Assembly (NCBI RefSeq): GCF_946885955.1
Contig: NZ_CAMPHI010000016.1
Coordinates: 1-64,000 of the forward strand
Origin: an uncultured Pseudomonas sp.
GTDB lineage: Bacteria; Pseudomonadota; Gammaproteobacteria; Pseudomonadales; Pseudomonadaceae
DNA length: 64,000 bases
Direction: 5' to 3'
How positions within the stretch are numbered: position 1 is the stretch's first letter; the number at the start of each line of letters is the position of its first letter. Positions 46,180 to 56,514 of the stretch are shown here, one piece after another. The translations under genes were made by a program, and so were the position numbers. Under the pieces are notes generated by a model, which saw only the letters and a list, made by a program, of their open reading frames with translations, did not search any database and was not told where the DNA came from.

Positions 46180-47013
46180 GTGAAGTACTCACACGCATGC
46201 AGTTTCTTCGCCCTTGTCTGCTCCGTCAGTGCCTGCGCCAGTGCTCGCGCCGAAAGCTACGTGATAGGCGTGGAGGATTCGGCGTTCGCCCCGCATTACA
46301 GTGTCGACAAGCAGGGTCGGTACCAGGGCTTAGCTCGCGAGTTGTTCGATCTGTTCGCCGAAAACAGCGGCGTGCAATTGAGCTTCAAGGCGCTGCCGGT
46401 GAACCGGCTGCTACCGGCGCTGCTGGAGGGCGAAGTGGATCTCAAGTACCCCGATAACCAGGCCTGGGCGCCGGAGCAGAAAGCCGGCAAGACCCTGCAC
46501 TACAGTCAGGGCATCGTCGACTATGTCGACGGGGTGCTGGTCGCGCCCCAGCGTCAGGGGCAGCCGATCGAACGGCTCAAGCAGCTGTCGATCGTCCACG
46601 GCTGGACGCCGGGCGGTTACGAGGAGCGTATCGCCGGCAAGCAGATCGAGTTGAATTACAGTGATGACCTGCGGCTGATGATCCGCCAGGCGCTGAAAAA
46701 ACAGACCGACGGGGCCTATTACAACGTAGTGGTCGCGGCTTATTACCTGGACAACATTCGCGCCCGTCCGGGGGCTTTGGTATTCGACCCGACGTTGCCG
46801 CACAACCGCGGCAGCTTCCAGCTCTCCACTGTGAAACAGCCGCAATTGCTCGCCCGTTTCGATCGCTTTCTGCTTGAACAGCAGGCGCCAATCGCTGCGC
46901 TTAAGGCGCGCTACGGGGTCGAGGCAAACCTGGATTCGCAATACATCGGGCTGGAGCAGTGGAAGGTGGATTTCCTCAAGCGGCAGAAGGCCAAAAGTGC
47001 CAGCAGGCCCTAG
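46180..47013 (+). CDS. Extracellular solute-binding-like protein
   Basis: A 277-residue SBP_bac_3-like protein with a signal peptide (KYSHACSFFALVCSVSACASARA). Mature features include YVIGVEDSAFAPHYSVDKQG and YQGLARELFDLFAENSGVQL. It is more divergent than the aot-type binding protein and has no transporter genes nearby. It starts at a GTG (46180) after CCCGGAGG. It follows moaA by 77 bases and might be co-transcribed, but a shared function is not evident. Confidence 0.75.
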   Translation: MKYSHACSFFALVCSVSACASARAESYVIGVEDSAFAPHYSVDKQGRYQGLARELFDLFAENSGVQLSFKALPVNRLLPALLEGEVDLKYPDNQAWAPEQKAGKTLHYSQGIVDYVDGVLVAPQRQGQPIERLKQLSIVHGWTPGGYEERIAGKQIELNYSDDLRLMIRQALKKQTDGAYYNVVVAAYYLDNIRARPGALVFDPTLPHNRGSFQLSTVKQPQLLARFDRFLLEQQAPIAALKARYGVEANLDSQYIGLEQWKVDFLKRQKAKSASRP

Positions 47014-47131
47014 CCTGGTGGCCTTACCGCTCGGCACTTTTCCTTGAACCTCGGGGCTACCTGCTCAGTCAATTTTTCGGGTGGCCAGGCTTTTTCCTGG
47101 CTTAGTAAGAAGGATTGACGAGGAGCAAGAA

Positions 47132-47581
47132 ATGGAAAACAAAGAGGTAATTTCAGTACTCAACGATCTGATCGAAACCAGCAAGGATGGCGAGAAAGGC
47201 TTTCAGGAATGCGCCGAGAACATTCAGAGCATTCAGCTTAAAAGCCTGTTCAACCAACGTGCGCAGGAATGTGCCGCCGCTGCCGCCGATCTGCAGCAAC
47301 TGGTTCGCGGTCTGGGGGGCGACCCGGAAAGCAAGTCGAGCGTCGCCGGGGCTCTGCACCGTCGCTGGGTCGACCTGAAAAGCTTGATCACCGGCAAGGA
47401 CGACGAAGCCATTCTCAATGAATGCGAGCGCGGTGAAGATGTCGCGTTGAAAAACTACAAGGAAGCCCTGCAGAAGGGTTTGCCGGAGTCGATCCGCATG
47501 GTCGTCGAAAAGCAATGCCAGGGCGTGCAGCGCAACCACGATCAGGTGAAGTCCCTGCGCAACCTGGCACGCGCCAGCTGA
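47132..47581 (+). CDS. PA2169-type four-helix-bundle (DUF2383) protein
   Basis: A 149-residue, mostly helical and highly charged protein starting MENKEVISVLNDLIETSKDGEKGF. KSLFNQRAQECAAAAADLQQLVRGLGGDPE and CERGEDVALKNYKEAL fit the DUF2383/PA2169 family, predicted ferritin-like four-helix bundles often induced in stress or biofilm. Glutamates are available for metal binding but I cannot identify a certain site. GAGGAG precedes the ATG. It is upstream of pqqA by 293 bases on the same strand, probably a separate unit. Confidence 0.85.
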   Translation: MENKEVISVLNDLIETSKDGEKGFQECAENIQSIQLKSLFNQRAQECAAAAADLQQLVRGLGGDPESKSSVAGALHRRWVDLKSLITGKDDEAILNECERGEDVALKNYKEALQKGLPESIRMVVEKQCQGVQRNHDQVKSLRNLARAS

Positions 47582-47874
47582 TCGGGCAACTGATCAAGGG
47601 TGCCCTGGGATAGCCCGGTGTGCTGTCCCGCCTTGCGTCACACGTGCATAGCCGCAGGCCCTTGGGTCGGCGGCGCCGGGGAGAGGAGCGATCGTGCTCC
47701 TCCCACCCCATCCCGTATCGGACCGCGACACTGGTGCCGCGTTGGCGTGGCGCCGGCAGCCACCGCTACCAATGTCAGTCCGACCTCCTCCCAAAGTACC
47801 ATTCTGCCGAGCGTGTTTGCGGTGCATAACTAGCACTACCGGAATTCGCCGGCTGACAAGAAGAGGACCGCGCC
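47582..47874 (+). other. Upstream region of pqqA
   Basis: 293 bases. It contains a hairpin-forming pair GAGGAGC (47683-47689) and GCTCCTC (47695-47701), with no T-run, and an AAGAAGAGG ribosome-binding site before pqqA. I do not see a clear promoter match. The pqq promoter must lie here. Confidence 0.45.
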
Positions 47875-47946
47875 ATGTGGACTAAACCCGCCTTTACCGA
47901 TCTGCGTATTGGTTTCGAAGTCACGATGTACTTCGCCAATCGTTGA
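47875..47946 (+). CDS. pqqA: PqqA precursor peptide
   Basis: A 23-residue peptide beginning [11 protein letters not shown] and ending in MYFANR, read directly from the sequence. It is the ribosomal precursor of pyrroloquinoline quinone; Glu15 and Tyr19 (the E-x3-Y pair) are cross-linked by PqqE with PqqD. The size and C-terminal half are typical of Pseudomonas PqqA. It lies 46 bases before pqqB, downstream of AAGAAGAGG. Confidence 0.96.
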   Translation: MWTKPAFTDLRIGFEVTMYFANR

Positions 47947-47992
47947 TTCGCCTTGCCCCGGCCACGTCGGGGCATCTGACTGGGAATTCAGC

Positions 47993-48907
47993 ATGCATAT
48001 CCATATTCTCGGCTCCGCCGCCGGCGGCGGCTTTCCGCAATGGAACTGCAACTGTCGCAACTGCCGCGGCATGCGCGATGGCAGCGTACGTGCGCAGCCG
48101 CGCACGCAGTCCTCGATTGCCCTGAGCGATAACGGCAAGGACTGGATACTGTGCAACGCGTCACCCGATATCCGCGCGCAGATCGAATCGTTTCCGGCCC
48201 TGCAGCCGGCGCGCAAAACGCGTGATACGGCGATTGGCGCGGTCGTGCTGATGGACAGCCAGATCGATCACACCACCGGCCTGCTGACCCTGCGCGAAGG
48301 CTGCCCGCACCAGGTGTGGTGCACCGAGATGGTCCACCAGGACCTGACCAGCGGCTTTCCCTTGTTCAACATGCTTGAGCACTGGAACGGCGGCCTGCGG
48401 CATAACCTGATCGCGCTGGATGGCGTGCCCTTCAGCATCCCCGTCTGCCCGGATCTACAAATTACCGTGGTGGCCCTGCGCAGCAGTGCACCGCCGTATT
48501 CGCCGCACCGCGGCAACCCGCACCCCGGCGACAACATCGGTCTGTTCGTCGAAGACCGGCGTAGCGGAGGCAAGTTGTTCTACGCCCCCGGCCTGGGGCA
48601 AGTGGACGAGCAATTGCTGGCCTGGATGCGCCGCGCCGATTGCCTGCTGGTCGACGGAACCCTGTGGCGCGACGACGAAATGCGCCTGTGCGAGGTCGGC
48701 GACAAGCTCGGCAGCGAAATGGGCCACCTGCCGCAAAGCGGTCCCGGCGGCATGATCGAGCTGCTCGATGCGATGCCGGCGCAGCGCAAGATTCTGATTC
48801 ATATCAACAACACCAACCCGATCCTCGATGTCGATTCGCCGGAGCGCGCGGAACTCAGCGCCCATGGCATCGATGTCGCCTGGGACGGCATGAGCATCAA
48901 TTTGTAG
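47993..48907 (+). CDS. pqqB: PQQ biosynthesis protein PqqB
   Basis: A 304-residue metallo-beta-lactamase-fold protein. [20 protein letters not shown] near the N-terminus holds the conserved cysteines, and [11 protein letters not shown] is the altered metal motif typical of PqqB. It acts as an oxygenase/hydroxylase on the excised tyrosine-glutamate intermediate and was earlier thought to aid transport. The ATG at 47993 ([12 protein letters not shown]) is chosen; an in-frame GTG-type start at 47909 would overlap pqqA. It is followed by pqqC after 28 bases. Confidence 0.96.
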   Translation: MHIHILGSAAGGGFPQWNCNCRNCRGMRDGSVRAQPRTQSSIALSDNGKDWILCNASPDIRAQIESFPALQPARKTRDTAIGAVVLMDSQIDHTTGLLTLREGCPHQVWCTEMVHQDLTSGFPLFNMLEHWNGGLRHNLIALDGVPFSIPVCPDLQITVVALRSSAPPYSPHRGNPHPGDNIGLFVEDRRSGGKLFYAPGLGQVDEQLLAWMRRADCLLVDGTLWRDDEMRLCEVGDKLGSEMGHLPQSGPGGMIELLDAMPAQRKILIHINNTNPILDVDSPERAELSAHGIDVAWDGMSINL

Positions 48908-48935
48908 TGTGCGCCTTGCGCACCGGGGAGCTTCG

Positions 48936-49688
48936 ATGAGCCAATCCGCCATGACTCCTGCCGAGTTCGAGCAGGCGTTGCGCGCCAAGGGCGCCTACTA
49001 CCATACCCATCACCCGTTTCATCAGGCGATGTACGCCGGCCGGGCGACTCGCGAGCAGATCCAGGGCTGGGTCGCCAACCGCTTCTACTATCAGGTGTGC
49101 ATTCCGCTCAAGGATGCGGCGATCATGGCCAACTGTCCGGATCGCGATACCCGCCGTGAATGGATCCAGCGCATTCTCGATCACGACGGCGGCTTCGGCG
49201 AGGAGGGTGGCATCGAAGCCTGGCTGCGCCTGGCCGAGGCGGTAGGGTTGACGCGCGAGCAGGTGCTGTCCCAGGAGCTGGTGCTGCCGGGTGTGCGTTT
49301 CGCCGTCGATGCCTACGTCAACTTCGCCCGCCGCGCCAACTGGCAGGAGGCGGCCAGCAGTTCGCTGACCGAGCTGTTCGCCCCGCAGATCCATCAGTCG
49401 CGCCTGGATGCCTGGCCGCAGCACTATCCCTGGATCGACGCCGGCGGTTACGACTACTTCCGCAAGCGGCTGAAGGAAGCGCGCCGCGATGTCGAGCATG
49501 GCCTGCGCATCACCTTGGCGCACTACACCACCTTCGCCGCCCAGCAGCGCATGCTGGACATTCTGCAATTCAAACTGGACGTGCTCTGGAGCATGCTCGA
49601 TGCGATGAGCATGGCCTATGAGCTGGAACGTCCGCCTTATCACACGGTAACCCGCGAAGCGGTTTGGCATCGGGGCATCGCGTTATGA
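48936..49688 (+). CDS. pqqC: PqqC, pyrroloquinoline-quinone synthase
   Basis: A 250-residue all-helical cofactorless oxidase (haem-oxygenase/TENA-like fold). [31 protein letters not shown] carries conserved active-site residues. It carries out the final eight-electron oxidation and ring closure giving PQQ. The ATG at 48936 follows GGGGAGC. An 88-base gap separates it from pqqD. Confidence 0.97.
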   Translation: MSQSAMTPAEFEQALRAKGAYYHTHHPFHQAMYAGRATREQIQGWVANRFYYQVCIPLKDAAIMANCPDRDTRREWIQRILDHDGGFGEEGGIEAWLRLAEAVGLTREQVLSQELVLPGVRFAVDAYVNFARRANWQEAASSSLTELFAPQIHQSRLDAWPQHYPWIDAGGYDYFRKRLKEARRDVEHGLRITLAHYTTFAAQQRMLDILQFKLDVLWSMLDAMSMAYELERPPYHTVTREAVWHRGIAL

Positions 49689-49776
49689 ACCATAGTCAAT
49701 CGGTGCGCACGGTGCACTCTGCGGCCGCTTTATCCCTTGTAGGCTGCGCCGCGCGCACCACCACGGAGTCGATCGC

Positions 49777-50055
49777 ATGAGCCAGTCCCTCGACAGCGCG
49801 ATCCCTAAGCTGCGTCGCGGTTTTCGTCTGCAATGGGAGCCGGTGCAGAGCTGCCATGTGCTGCTGTACCCGGAAGGCATGATCAAGCTCAACGACAGCG
49901 CCGGAGAAATTCTCAAGCAGGTCAACGGTGAGCACAGCGTGGCGCAGATCATTGCGGCGTTGCGCGGACGCTTTCCGGACGTGCCGGGATTGGACGAAGA
50001 CATCCTGGCCTTTTTGGAGGTAGCCAATGCCCAATTCTGGATCGAGCTGCACTGA
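49777..50055 (+). CDS. pqqD: PqqD peptide chaperone
   Basis: A 92-residue winged-helix-like RiPP recognition element. [34 protein letters not shown] is the conserved core. It binds PqqA and presents it to PqqE. It overlaps the pqqE start by 29 bases, so the two are coupled, matching their physical association. Confidence 0.96.
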   Translation: MSQSLDSAIPKLRRGFRLQWEPVQSCHVLLYPEGMIKLNDSAGEILKQVNGEHSVAQIIAALRGRFPDVPGLDEDILAFLEVANAQFWIELH

Positions 50056-51184
50056 CCGTCAGGTGCCCAAGGCCGGCCCGCCACTATGGCTGCTGGCCGA
50101 GCTGACCTATCGCTGCCCGTTGCAGTGCCCGTATTGCTCCAACCCGCTGGATTTCAGCCAGCAGGGCCAGGAGCTGACGACCGCCGAATGGATCGAGGTG
50201 TTCCGCCAGGCCCGCGAGCTGGGCGCCGCGCAGCTGGGTTTTTCCGGCGGCGAGCCGCTGGTGCGTCAGGACCTGGCCGAGCTGATCAAGGCGGCGCGCG
50301 ACCTCGGCTACTACACCAACCTGATCACCTCCGGCATCGGCCTGAGCGAGGCGCGCATTGCCGAGTTCGCCGATGCCGGGCTGGACCATATCCAGATCAG
50401 CTTCCAAGCCGCCGACGAGGAGGTCAACAACCTGCTCGCCGGTTCGAAAAAAGCTTTCGCCCACAAGCTTGCCATGGCCCGCGCGGTCAAGGCCCACGGC
50501 TATCCGATGGTGCTGAATTTCGTTACCCACCGGCACAACATCGACAATATCGAGCGGATCATCGAACTCTGTCTGGAGCTGGAAGCCGATTTCGTCGAGT
50601 TGGCCACCTGTCAGTTCTATGGCTGGGCCGAACTCAACCGCGCCGGCCTGTTGCCGACCCGCGCCCAGTTGGCGCGGGCCGAACGCATCACCAACGAGTG
50701 GCGGGCCAAGCTGGCTGCGCAGAACCACCCGTGCAAGCTGATCTTCGTCACCCCGGATTATTACGAGGAGCGCCCCAAGGCCTGCATGAACGGCTGGGGC
50801 AATCTGTTCCTCGACATCACACCGGATGGCACCGCGCTGCCGTGCCACAGCGCGCGCCAGCTGCCGGTGCAGTTTCCCAACGTGCGCGAGCACAGCATCG
50901 AGCACATCTGGCACCACTCCTTCGGTTTCAACCGCTTCCGCGGCGACGACTGGATGCCCGAGCCCTGCCGTTCGTGCGACGACAAGGCCAAGGACTTCGG
51001 CGGCTGCCGCTGCCAGGCGTTCATGCTCACTGGCGATGCCGCTAACTCCGACCCGGTGTGCAGCAAGTCGGCGCACCACGGCATCATCCTCGCCGCGCGC
51101 GAACAGGCCGAACAGGCGCCGGGCGCATTGGACAGCCTGGTGATGCGCAACGAGAAGGCGTCCCAGCTAATCTGCAAGGCATGA
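50027..51184 (+). CDS. pqqE: PqqE radical SAM enzyme
   Basis: A 385-residue radical SAM/SPASM enzyme that forms the carbon-carbon bond between Glu and Tyr of PqqA. The SAM cluster motif is [22 protein letters not shown] follows, and the C-terminal SPASM cysteines appear in [22 protein letters not shown] and [17 protein letters not shown]. The start at 50027 lies inside pqqD. The stop TGA overlaps the ATG of the S9 peptidase (ATGA). Confidence 0.97.
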   Translation: MPNSGSSCTDRQVPKAGPPLWLLAELTYRCPLQCPYCSNPLDFSQQGQELTTAEWIEVFRQARELGAAQLGFSGGEPLVRQDLAELIKAARDLGYYTNLITSGIGLSEARIAEFADAGLDHIQISFQAADEEVNNLLAGSKKAFAHKLAMARAVKAHGYPMVLNFVTHRHNIDNIERIIELCLELEADFVELATCQFYGWAELNRAGLLPTRAQLARAERITNEWRAKLAAQNHPCKLIFVTPDYYEERPKACMNGWGNLFLDITPDGTALPCHSARQLPVQFPNVREHSIEHIWHHSFGFNRFRGDDWMPEPCRSCDDKAKDFGGCRCQAFMLTGDAANSDPVCSKSAHHGIILAAREQAEQAPGALDSLVMRNEKASQLICKA

Positions 51185-53076
51185 ATAAACCGCAGGTAGC
51201 ACCATTCGGTTTCTGGGACAGCGACTGGTCGAGCGAGCAGGCGGCCGCAGCCAGCCGCGATTTCGCCGAGCTGCGTGCCGGCCTCGGCGGGCTGGTGTGG
51301 CTGGCATTCGAGCCGGTGGATGGCCGTTCGACGCTTTGGCATTGGACCCCCGACCACCTGCAATGCCTGACGCCGCCGGGGATCTCGGTGCGCAGCCGGG
51401 TCTACGAATATGGTGGCGGCGCCTTCTGCCTGGGCCGCGATGGCCTGGCATATGTCGACGAAAGCGACCAGCAACTCTACTGGCAACCGCTCGGCGGGGC
51501 GCCGCGTGCGTTGACCCGGCGGGCGGCCTGCCGTTATGGCAACCTGCAGTTCGATGCCCGAGCCGGCGCGATAGTCGCGGTCGAGGAAAGCCACGACGGG
51601 GCGCAGGTCGCACATCGCCTGGTGAGCATCGCCCTGGCCGATGGCGCTCGCGAGGTACTAGCCGAAGGCAGCGACTTCTACGCCGCGCCGAGCCTGAGCG
51701 AGGATGGCCGGCGGCTGGCCTGGATCGAATGGGATAGACCCCAGCAGCCCTGGCTGGCGACGCGGTTATGTACCCGCTTACGCGCCGACAGCGGCGCCTG
51801 GCAGGCAAGGCAAGTCGTCGCCGGCGCCCAGGGTGGACAAGCCTTGCAGCAGCCAGCGTTCGATAGCCGGGGGCGTTTGCTGGTACTCAGCGATCGCAAC
51901 GGCTATTGGCAACCCTGGAGGGAAATCCCGCGCGACACCTCGGAAGAGGCGCTGGCTCTCATGCCCTGTGCCGCCGCCGAACATGCTGGTGCGCCCTGGC
52001 AGCTGGGCGCGTGCAATTACCTGGCGCTGGCTGACGAGGCGCTGTTGCTGAGCTGGTTCGACAATGGCTTCGCCGTGCTGGCCGAGCGCGACGGCAACGG
52101 CGAGCGACGTCTGGCCGAGGGCTATAGCCGCTTTCGTCAACTGGCTGCGGATGGGCATTTCTATTACGCGATTGCTGCAGCGCCCGAGCACGGCAGTGTG
52201 GTGCTGGCGATCGACCGCGATAGCCACGAGTGCCGGGTGTTGGCCGGCGCTGCGGCTGTTCTGCCGGCCGCCGAGGTATCACGACCGCAGGTATTGCGTT
52301 TCGCCAGCGGCGGCGAGGACTGCCACGGGTTTTTCTACCCACCGCATAACAACCGCTTTGCCGGCCCGCCTGACGAGAAGCCGCCGCTGTTGGTGTTCCT
52401 GCACGGCGGGCCGACCTCGGCCTGTTACCCGGTGTTCGACCCGCGCATCCAGTTCTGGACCCAGCGCGGCTTCGCAGTCGCCGACCTCAATTACCGCGGC
52501 AGCAGCGGCTATGGCCGTGCCTACCGCCTGCGCTTGCAAGGCGAGTGGGGCGCGATCGAGGTCGAGGATGCCTGTGCCCTGGTCGACCATTTGGCAACGC
52601 GCGGGCTGATCGACCCGGCCCGCGCCTTTATCCGCGGCGCCAGTGCCGGCGGTTATACCGCGCTCTGCGCCTTGGCCTTCAGCCGTGTCTTCCGCGGCGG
52701 TGCCAGTCTCTACGGGGTCAGCGATCCCCTGGCGTTGCGCCAGGTCACGCACAAGTTCGAGGCCGACTACCTCGACTGGCTGATCGGTGACCCCGTACGG
52801 GACGCCGAGCGCTATGCGGCGCGCACGCCGCTGTTACATGCGGACAAGATCGAGGCGCCGGTAATTTTCTTCCAGGGCGGCCTCGATGCGGTGGTGCTGC
52901 CGGCACAGACCGAAAGCATGGTCGCTGCCTTGAAAGATCGGGGACTGGCGGTGGACTATCATCTGTATCCCGAGGAGCGCCACGGCTTTCGCCAGGCCGG
53001 CAATCAGGCCCATGCGCTGGAGCGCGAATGGCGCTTCTACCAGCATCTGCTGACGGAAACGGAGCGGCCGTCTTAG
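51181..53076 (+). CDS. pqqH: S9-family prolyl oligopeptidase-like protease
   Basis: A 631-residue peptidase with a beta-propeller-like N-terminal part and a C-terminal alpha/beta hydrolase of the S9 family. The nucleophile is in [17 protein letters not shown], the acid in [14 protein letters not shown] and the histidine in EERHGFR. No signal peptide is visible. The ATG overlaps the pqqE stop by four bases, so it is translationally coupled to the PQQ operon, as with PA1990 (pqqH) in P. aeruginosa. It may help process PqqA or its fragments; this is inference. Confidence 0.88.
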   Translation: MNKPQVAPFGFWDSDWSSEQAAAASRDFAELRAGLGGLVWLAFEPVDGRSTLWHWTPDHLQCLTPPGISVRSRVYEYGGGAFCLGRDGLAYVDESDQQLYWQPLGGAPRALTRRAACRYGNLQFDARAGAIVAVEESHDGAQVAHRLVSIALADGAREVLAEGSDFYAAPSLSEDGRRLAWIEWDRPQQPWLATRLCTRLRADSGAWQARQVVAGAQGGQALQQPAFDSRGRLLVLSDRNGYWQPWREIPRDTSEEALALMPCAAAEHAGAPWQLGACNYLALADEALLLSWFDNGFAVLAERDGNGERRLAEGYSRFRQLAADGHFYYAIAAAPEHGSVVLAIDRDSHECRVLAGAAAVLPAAEVSRPQVLRFASGGEDCHGFFYPPHNNRFAGPPDEKPPLLVFLHGGPTSACYPVFDPRIQFWTQRGFAVADLNYRGSSGYGRAYRLRLQGEWGAIEVEDACALVDHLATRGLIDPARAFIRGASAGGYTALCALAFSRVFRGGASLYGVSDPLALRQVTHKFEADYLDWLIGDPVRDAERYAARTPLLHADKIEAPVIFFQGGLDAVVLPAQTESMVAALKDRGLAVDYHLYPEERHGFRQAGNQAHALEREWRFYQHLLTETERPS

Positions 53077-53162
53077 AGGCACGCTAGCCGACTCTGGTTG
53101 CATTGCATTGGCAGGCGAATGCAGTAGGCTGAGAGCCGTTGAGAACAATAATAGGCCGAGGC

Positions 53163-54326
53163 ATGAACGCCGATATCAGTTTGCATCGTAAATTCGTTTC
53201 GCCGGAAATCGTCTTCGGCGCCGGCTGCCGGCATAGCGTCGGCAATTACGCCAGTAACTACGGCGCACGCAAGGTGTTGCTGGTCTCGGACCCCGGCGTG
53301 CTTGCCGCCGGTTGGGTCGCCGATGTCCAGGCCAGCTTGCAGGGGCAGGGGATCGAGCACTGCCTGTACACCCAGGTTTCGCCCAATCCGCGTTCCGAGG
53401 AGGTGATGAGCGGTGCCGAGATCTACCGCAGCGAGGGTTGTAACGCGATAGTCGCGGTCGGCGGCGGCAGCCCGATGGACTGCGCCAAGGGCATCGGCAT
53501 CGCCGTCGCCCATGGTCGCAATATCATCGAGTTCGAGGGCGTCGATACCCTCCGTGTGCCGAGCCCGCCGCTGATTTTGATCCCGACCACGGCCGGTACC
53601 TCGGCCGATGTCTCGCAGTTCGTGATCATCTCCAACCAGGACGAGCGGATGAAGTTCTCCATCGTCAGCAAGGGCGCGGTGCCCGACGTGTCGCTGATCG
53701 ACCCGGAAACCACCCTGAGCATGGACCCGTTCCTCTCCGCCTGCACCGGCATCGATGCCCTGGTGCATGCCATCGAAGCGTTCGTGTCCACCGGCGCCGG
53801 CGCCTTGACCGATTCCCATGCGTTGGAAGCGATGCGCCTGATCAATGGCAACCTGGTGGCGATGATCGCCAACCCCAACGATATCGCCCTGCGCGAGAAA
53901 ATCATGCTCGGCAGCATGCAGGCCGGCCTGGCCTTCTCCAATGCGATTCTCGGTGCAGTGCATGCGATGTCCCACAGCCTTGGCGGCTTTCTCGACCTGC
54001 CCCATGGGCTGTGCAATGCGGTGCTGGTCGAGCATGTGGTGGCATTCAATTACAACGCCTCGCCCGAGCGCTTCAGGATGGTCGCCGAAACCCTCGGTAT
54101 CGACTGTCGCGGGCTCAGCCATGCGCAGATCCGCCCACGTTTGATCGAACACCTGATCCGCTTCAAGCAGGCGGTGGGCTTCCACGAAACCCTCGGCTTG
54201 CATGGCGTTGGCACCAGCGATATACCCTTCCTCTCGCGCAATGCCATGCAGGACCCGTGCATCCTCACCAATCCGCGGGATTCGACCCAGCGCGATGTCG
54301 AGGTCGTGTATGCAGAAGCCCTCTGA
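53163..54326 (+). CDS. ercA: Iron-containing alcohol dehydrogenase ErcA
   Basis: A 387-residue group III Fe-dependent alcohol dehydrogenase. It has the NAD motif VGGGSPMDCAKGI, PTTAGTSADVSQF, and the metal-ligand regions DALVHAIEAFVSTGA and AVHAMSHSLGGFLDLPHGLCNAVL. It is the ErcA of the ethanol-oxidation regulatory set, where it is thought to take part in signalling to ErcS. The ATG at 53163 follows TAGGCCGAGGC. Its last 17 bases overlap ercS. Confidence 0.92.
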   Translation: MNADISLHRKFVSPEIVFGAGCRHSVGNYASNYGARKVLLVSDPGVLAAGWVADVQASLQGQGIEHCLYTQVSPNPRSEEVMSGAEIYRSEGCNAIVAVGGGSPMDCAKGIGIAVAHGRNIIEFEGVDTLRVPSPPLILIPTTAGTSADVSQFVIISNQDERMKFSIVSKGAVPDVSLIDPETTLSMDPFLSACTGIDALVHAIEAFVSTGAGALTDSHALEAMRLINGNLVAMIANPNDIALREKIMLGSMQAGLAFSNAILGAVHAMSHSLGGFLDLPHGLCNAVLVEHVVAFNYNASPERFRMVAETLGIDCRGLSHAQIRPRLIEHLIRFKQAVGFHETLGLHGVGTSDIPFLSRNAMQDPCILTNPRDSTQRDVEVVYAEAL

Positions 54327-56040
54327 CGATCAGCGTCAGGCGCTCAATGCGCTGCTCGGGTTGGGTGGCCATTCGGTACGCAAGAGCCATTACCCCGAGC
54401 TGTTGGCGCGTTTGGAGGAGCTGGAGGCCGAGCGCAATCGCTATAAATGGCTGTTCGAGCACGCGGTGCATGGCATCTTTCAGGCCAGCCTGCAGGACGG
54501 TATGCGCGCCGCCAACCCGGCGTTGGCGCGCATGCTCGGCTACGACGACCCGCAGCAGGTGCTCTGGTCGATGAGCGATCTGCAGCATTTGTTCGTCGGG
54601 GGCGCGGAGGAGTTGCAGCGAATTCGCCAGGTGCTGACCACCGAACCGGGGTTGTTCTGGTATGAAACCCAGTTACGGCGCCAGGATGGCAGCGTCATCG
54701 ATGTGCTGATCAACCTGCTGCTCAAACCCGATGCGCAGGGTTTGTTCGAGGGCTTCGTCGCCGATATCACCGAGCGCAAGCAAGCGCAGCAGCGCTTGCA
54801 GCAGCTCAACGACGAACTTGAACAACGGGTCGGTGCACGCACCGCCGAACTGCAGGAAGTCAATCGCCATTTGCTGGAGCAGATCGTCGAGCGTAAACGC
54901 ATCGAAGGGGCGCTGCGTGAGGCGCGCGACGCCGCCGAAGCCGCCAACCTGAGCAAGGACAAGTACCTGGCGACCGCCAGCCACGATTTGCTGCAGCCGC
55001 TGAACGCCGCGCGGCTGTTGATCTCCACCCTGCGCGAACGCAGCTTGCCGGCGGCCGAGCACAACCTGGTCGAGCGCAGCCACCAGGCCCTGGAAGGCGC
55101 CGAGGATCTGCTCACCGATTTGCTGGACATTTCCAAGCTCGATCAGGCGGCGATCAAGCCCGATATCGATGTGTACCGCCTGGAAGAATTGCTTGCGCCC
55201 CTGGCCTCGGAGTTCCAACCGGTGGCCGCCGCCGAGGGTCTGAGCCTCAAGGTGCGCATCGCTCCTCATGCGATCAGCACGGATTTCCGTTTGCTCACGC
55301 GGATCCTGCGCAACTTTCTCAGCAATGCCTGCCGCTATACCGAGCAGGGCGGCATTCTGCTCGGCGCCCGCAAACGCGGCGACTTTCTTGAGATCCAGGT
55401 CTGGGACAGCGGGCGCGGCATCCCCGAGGATCAGCTGGAGCGGGTGTTCCTCGAGTTCAACCAACTGGATACCGGGCGCGCTGCGGAGCGCCGCGGGGTC
55501 GGGCTCGGCCTGGCGATCGTCGACCGCATCGCGCGCATGCTCGGTTATCCGGTCAAGGTCCGTTCGCAACCGGGACGCGGCTCGGTATTCAGCATCCGGG
55601 TGCCGCTGGCGAAACAACCAGCGATGTTGCCAGTTGCGCCACTGCCACGCGCGTCCGCGGGCGATCCATTGCCGGGGCGGCGCTTGCTGGTGTTGGACAA
55701 TGAACTGAGCATTCTCCACAGCATGGCCGCGTTGCTTGGGCAGTGGGGCTGTGAAGTGGTCACGGCGGTCGACCAGCAGGCCGCTCTGGAGGTCTTGGGT
55801 GCGCAGGCGCCGGACTTGATTCTGGCGGACTTTCACCTCGATCACGGGGAGACCGGCAACCGGGTGGTGCAGGCATTAAGGGAACACTACGCCTGCGATA
55901 TCCCCGCGGTGATGATTACCGCCGATCGCAGCGATCAATGTCGCCGCGAGCTGCAGCAGATGGGCGTGCCCTTGCTCAATAAACCGGTGAAGCCGGCCAA
56001 GCTGCGGGCGGTACTGAGTCAGATGTTGTGCGAGTCGTAA
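54310..56040 (+). CDS. ercS: ErcS hybrid sensor kinase
   Basis: A 576-residue soluble kinase starting MQKPSDDQRQALNALL. Domains: coiled-coil start, PAS (about 42-155), a second coiled coil (about 156-215), DHp helix with His225 in ATASHDLLQPLNAARLL, HATPase (DSGRGI, GVGLGLAIVDR), and a C-terminal receiver (RLLVLDNELSILHSM, acceptor Asp in LILADFHLD, LLNKPVKP). No membrane segment is present. In P. aeruginosa ErcS takes part in controlling PQQ-dependent ethanol oxidation. It overlaps ercA by 17 bases; the adjacency to pqq fits that role. Confidence 0.92.
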   Translation: MQKPSDDQRQALNALLGLGGHSVRKSHYPELLARLEELEAERNRYKWLFEHAVHGIFQASLQDGMRAANPALARMLGYDDPQQVLWSMSDLQHLFVGGAEELQRIRQVLTTEPGLFWYETQLRRQDGSVIDVLINLLLKPDAQGLFEGFVADITERKQAQQRLQQLNDELEQRVGARTAELQEVNRHLLEQIVERKRIEGALREARDAAEAANLSKDKYLATASHDLLQPLNAARLLISTLRERSLPAAEHNLVERSHQALEGAEDLLTDLLDISKLDQAAIKPDIDVYRLEELLAPLASEFQPVAAAEGLSLKVRIAPHAISTDFRLLTRILRNFLSNACRYTEQGGILLGARKRGDFLEIQVWDSGRGIPEDQLERVFLEFNQLDTGRAAERRGVGLGLAIVDRIARMLGYPVKVRSQPGRGSVFSIRVPLAKQPAMLPVAPLPRASAGDPLPGRRLLVLDNELSILHSMAALLGQWGCEVVTAVDQQAALEVLGAQAPDLILADFHLDHGETGNRVVQALREHYACDIPAVMITADRSDQCRRELQQMGVPLLNKPVKPAKLRAVLSQMLCES

Positions 56041-56112
56041 TTCTGAGTTGGCGGGTGTGGAACGCTTGAGTATTTGCCTGGTCGAATCAGAAGTCGATAA
56101 GGAGAAATTACC

Positions 56113-56514
56113 ATGCTAAAGCCATCGTTATTCCGTCGTTTGGCCGCTTTTTTGGCGATTTTCCACCTACTGCTGGTTGTCCAGATACCCATGGCCAACG
56201 CAGCGATGATCGGCACCCCCGAGGTGCTGAACGAGCAGCAACAATCGGTCGACCGCCAGCAGTTGCTTGGCATGCTCGATGACCAGGGTGTGCAGGAAAA
56301 ATTACTCGCCATGGGAGTCGACCGTGCGCAGGTCGAGAAGCGGATCAATAGCCTGACCAACGCCGAACTGGCGCAATTCAATCAACAACTGGCCGATGCG
56401 CCTGCCGGCGCTGGTGTATTGGGGGTCATTGTATTGTTCTTGGTGATCTTCATCGTCACGGATATGCTCTGCGCGACCAATATCTTCAGTTTCGTAAAAT
56501 GCATAAATCGCTGA
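56113..56514 (+). CDS. PA2779-family small membrane protein
   Basis: A 133-residue protein with a hydrophobic N-terminus (RLAAFLAIFHLLLVVQIPMANA), a soluble helical centre rich in Gln (LNEQQQSVDRQQLLGML), and a hydrophobic C-terminal helix (GVLGVIVLFLVIFIVTDM) ending CATNIFSFVKCINR with two Cys. It matches the PA2779-type family of unknown function. It overlaps the following C39-like peptidase gene by 16 bases, so the two are translated together, and it may be the partner or substrate of that protease. AAGGAG precedes the ATG. Confidence 0.8.
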   Translation: MLKPSLFRRLAAFLAIFHLLLVVQIPMANAAMIGTPEVLNEQQQSVDRQQLLGMLDDQGVQEKLLAMGVDRAQVEKRINSLTNAELAQFNQQLADAPAGAGVLGVIVLFLVIFIVTDMLCATNIFSFVKCINR

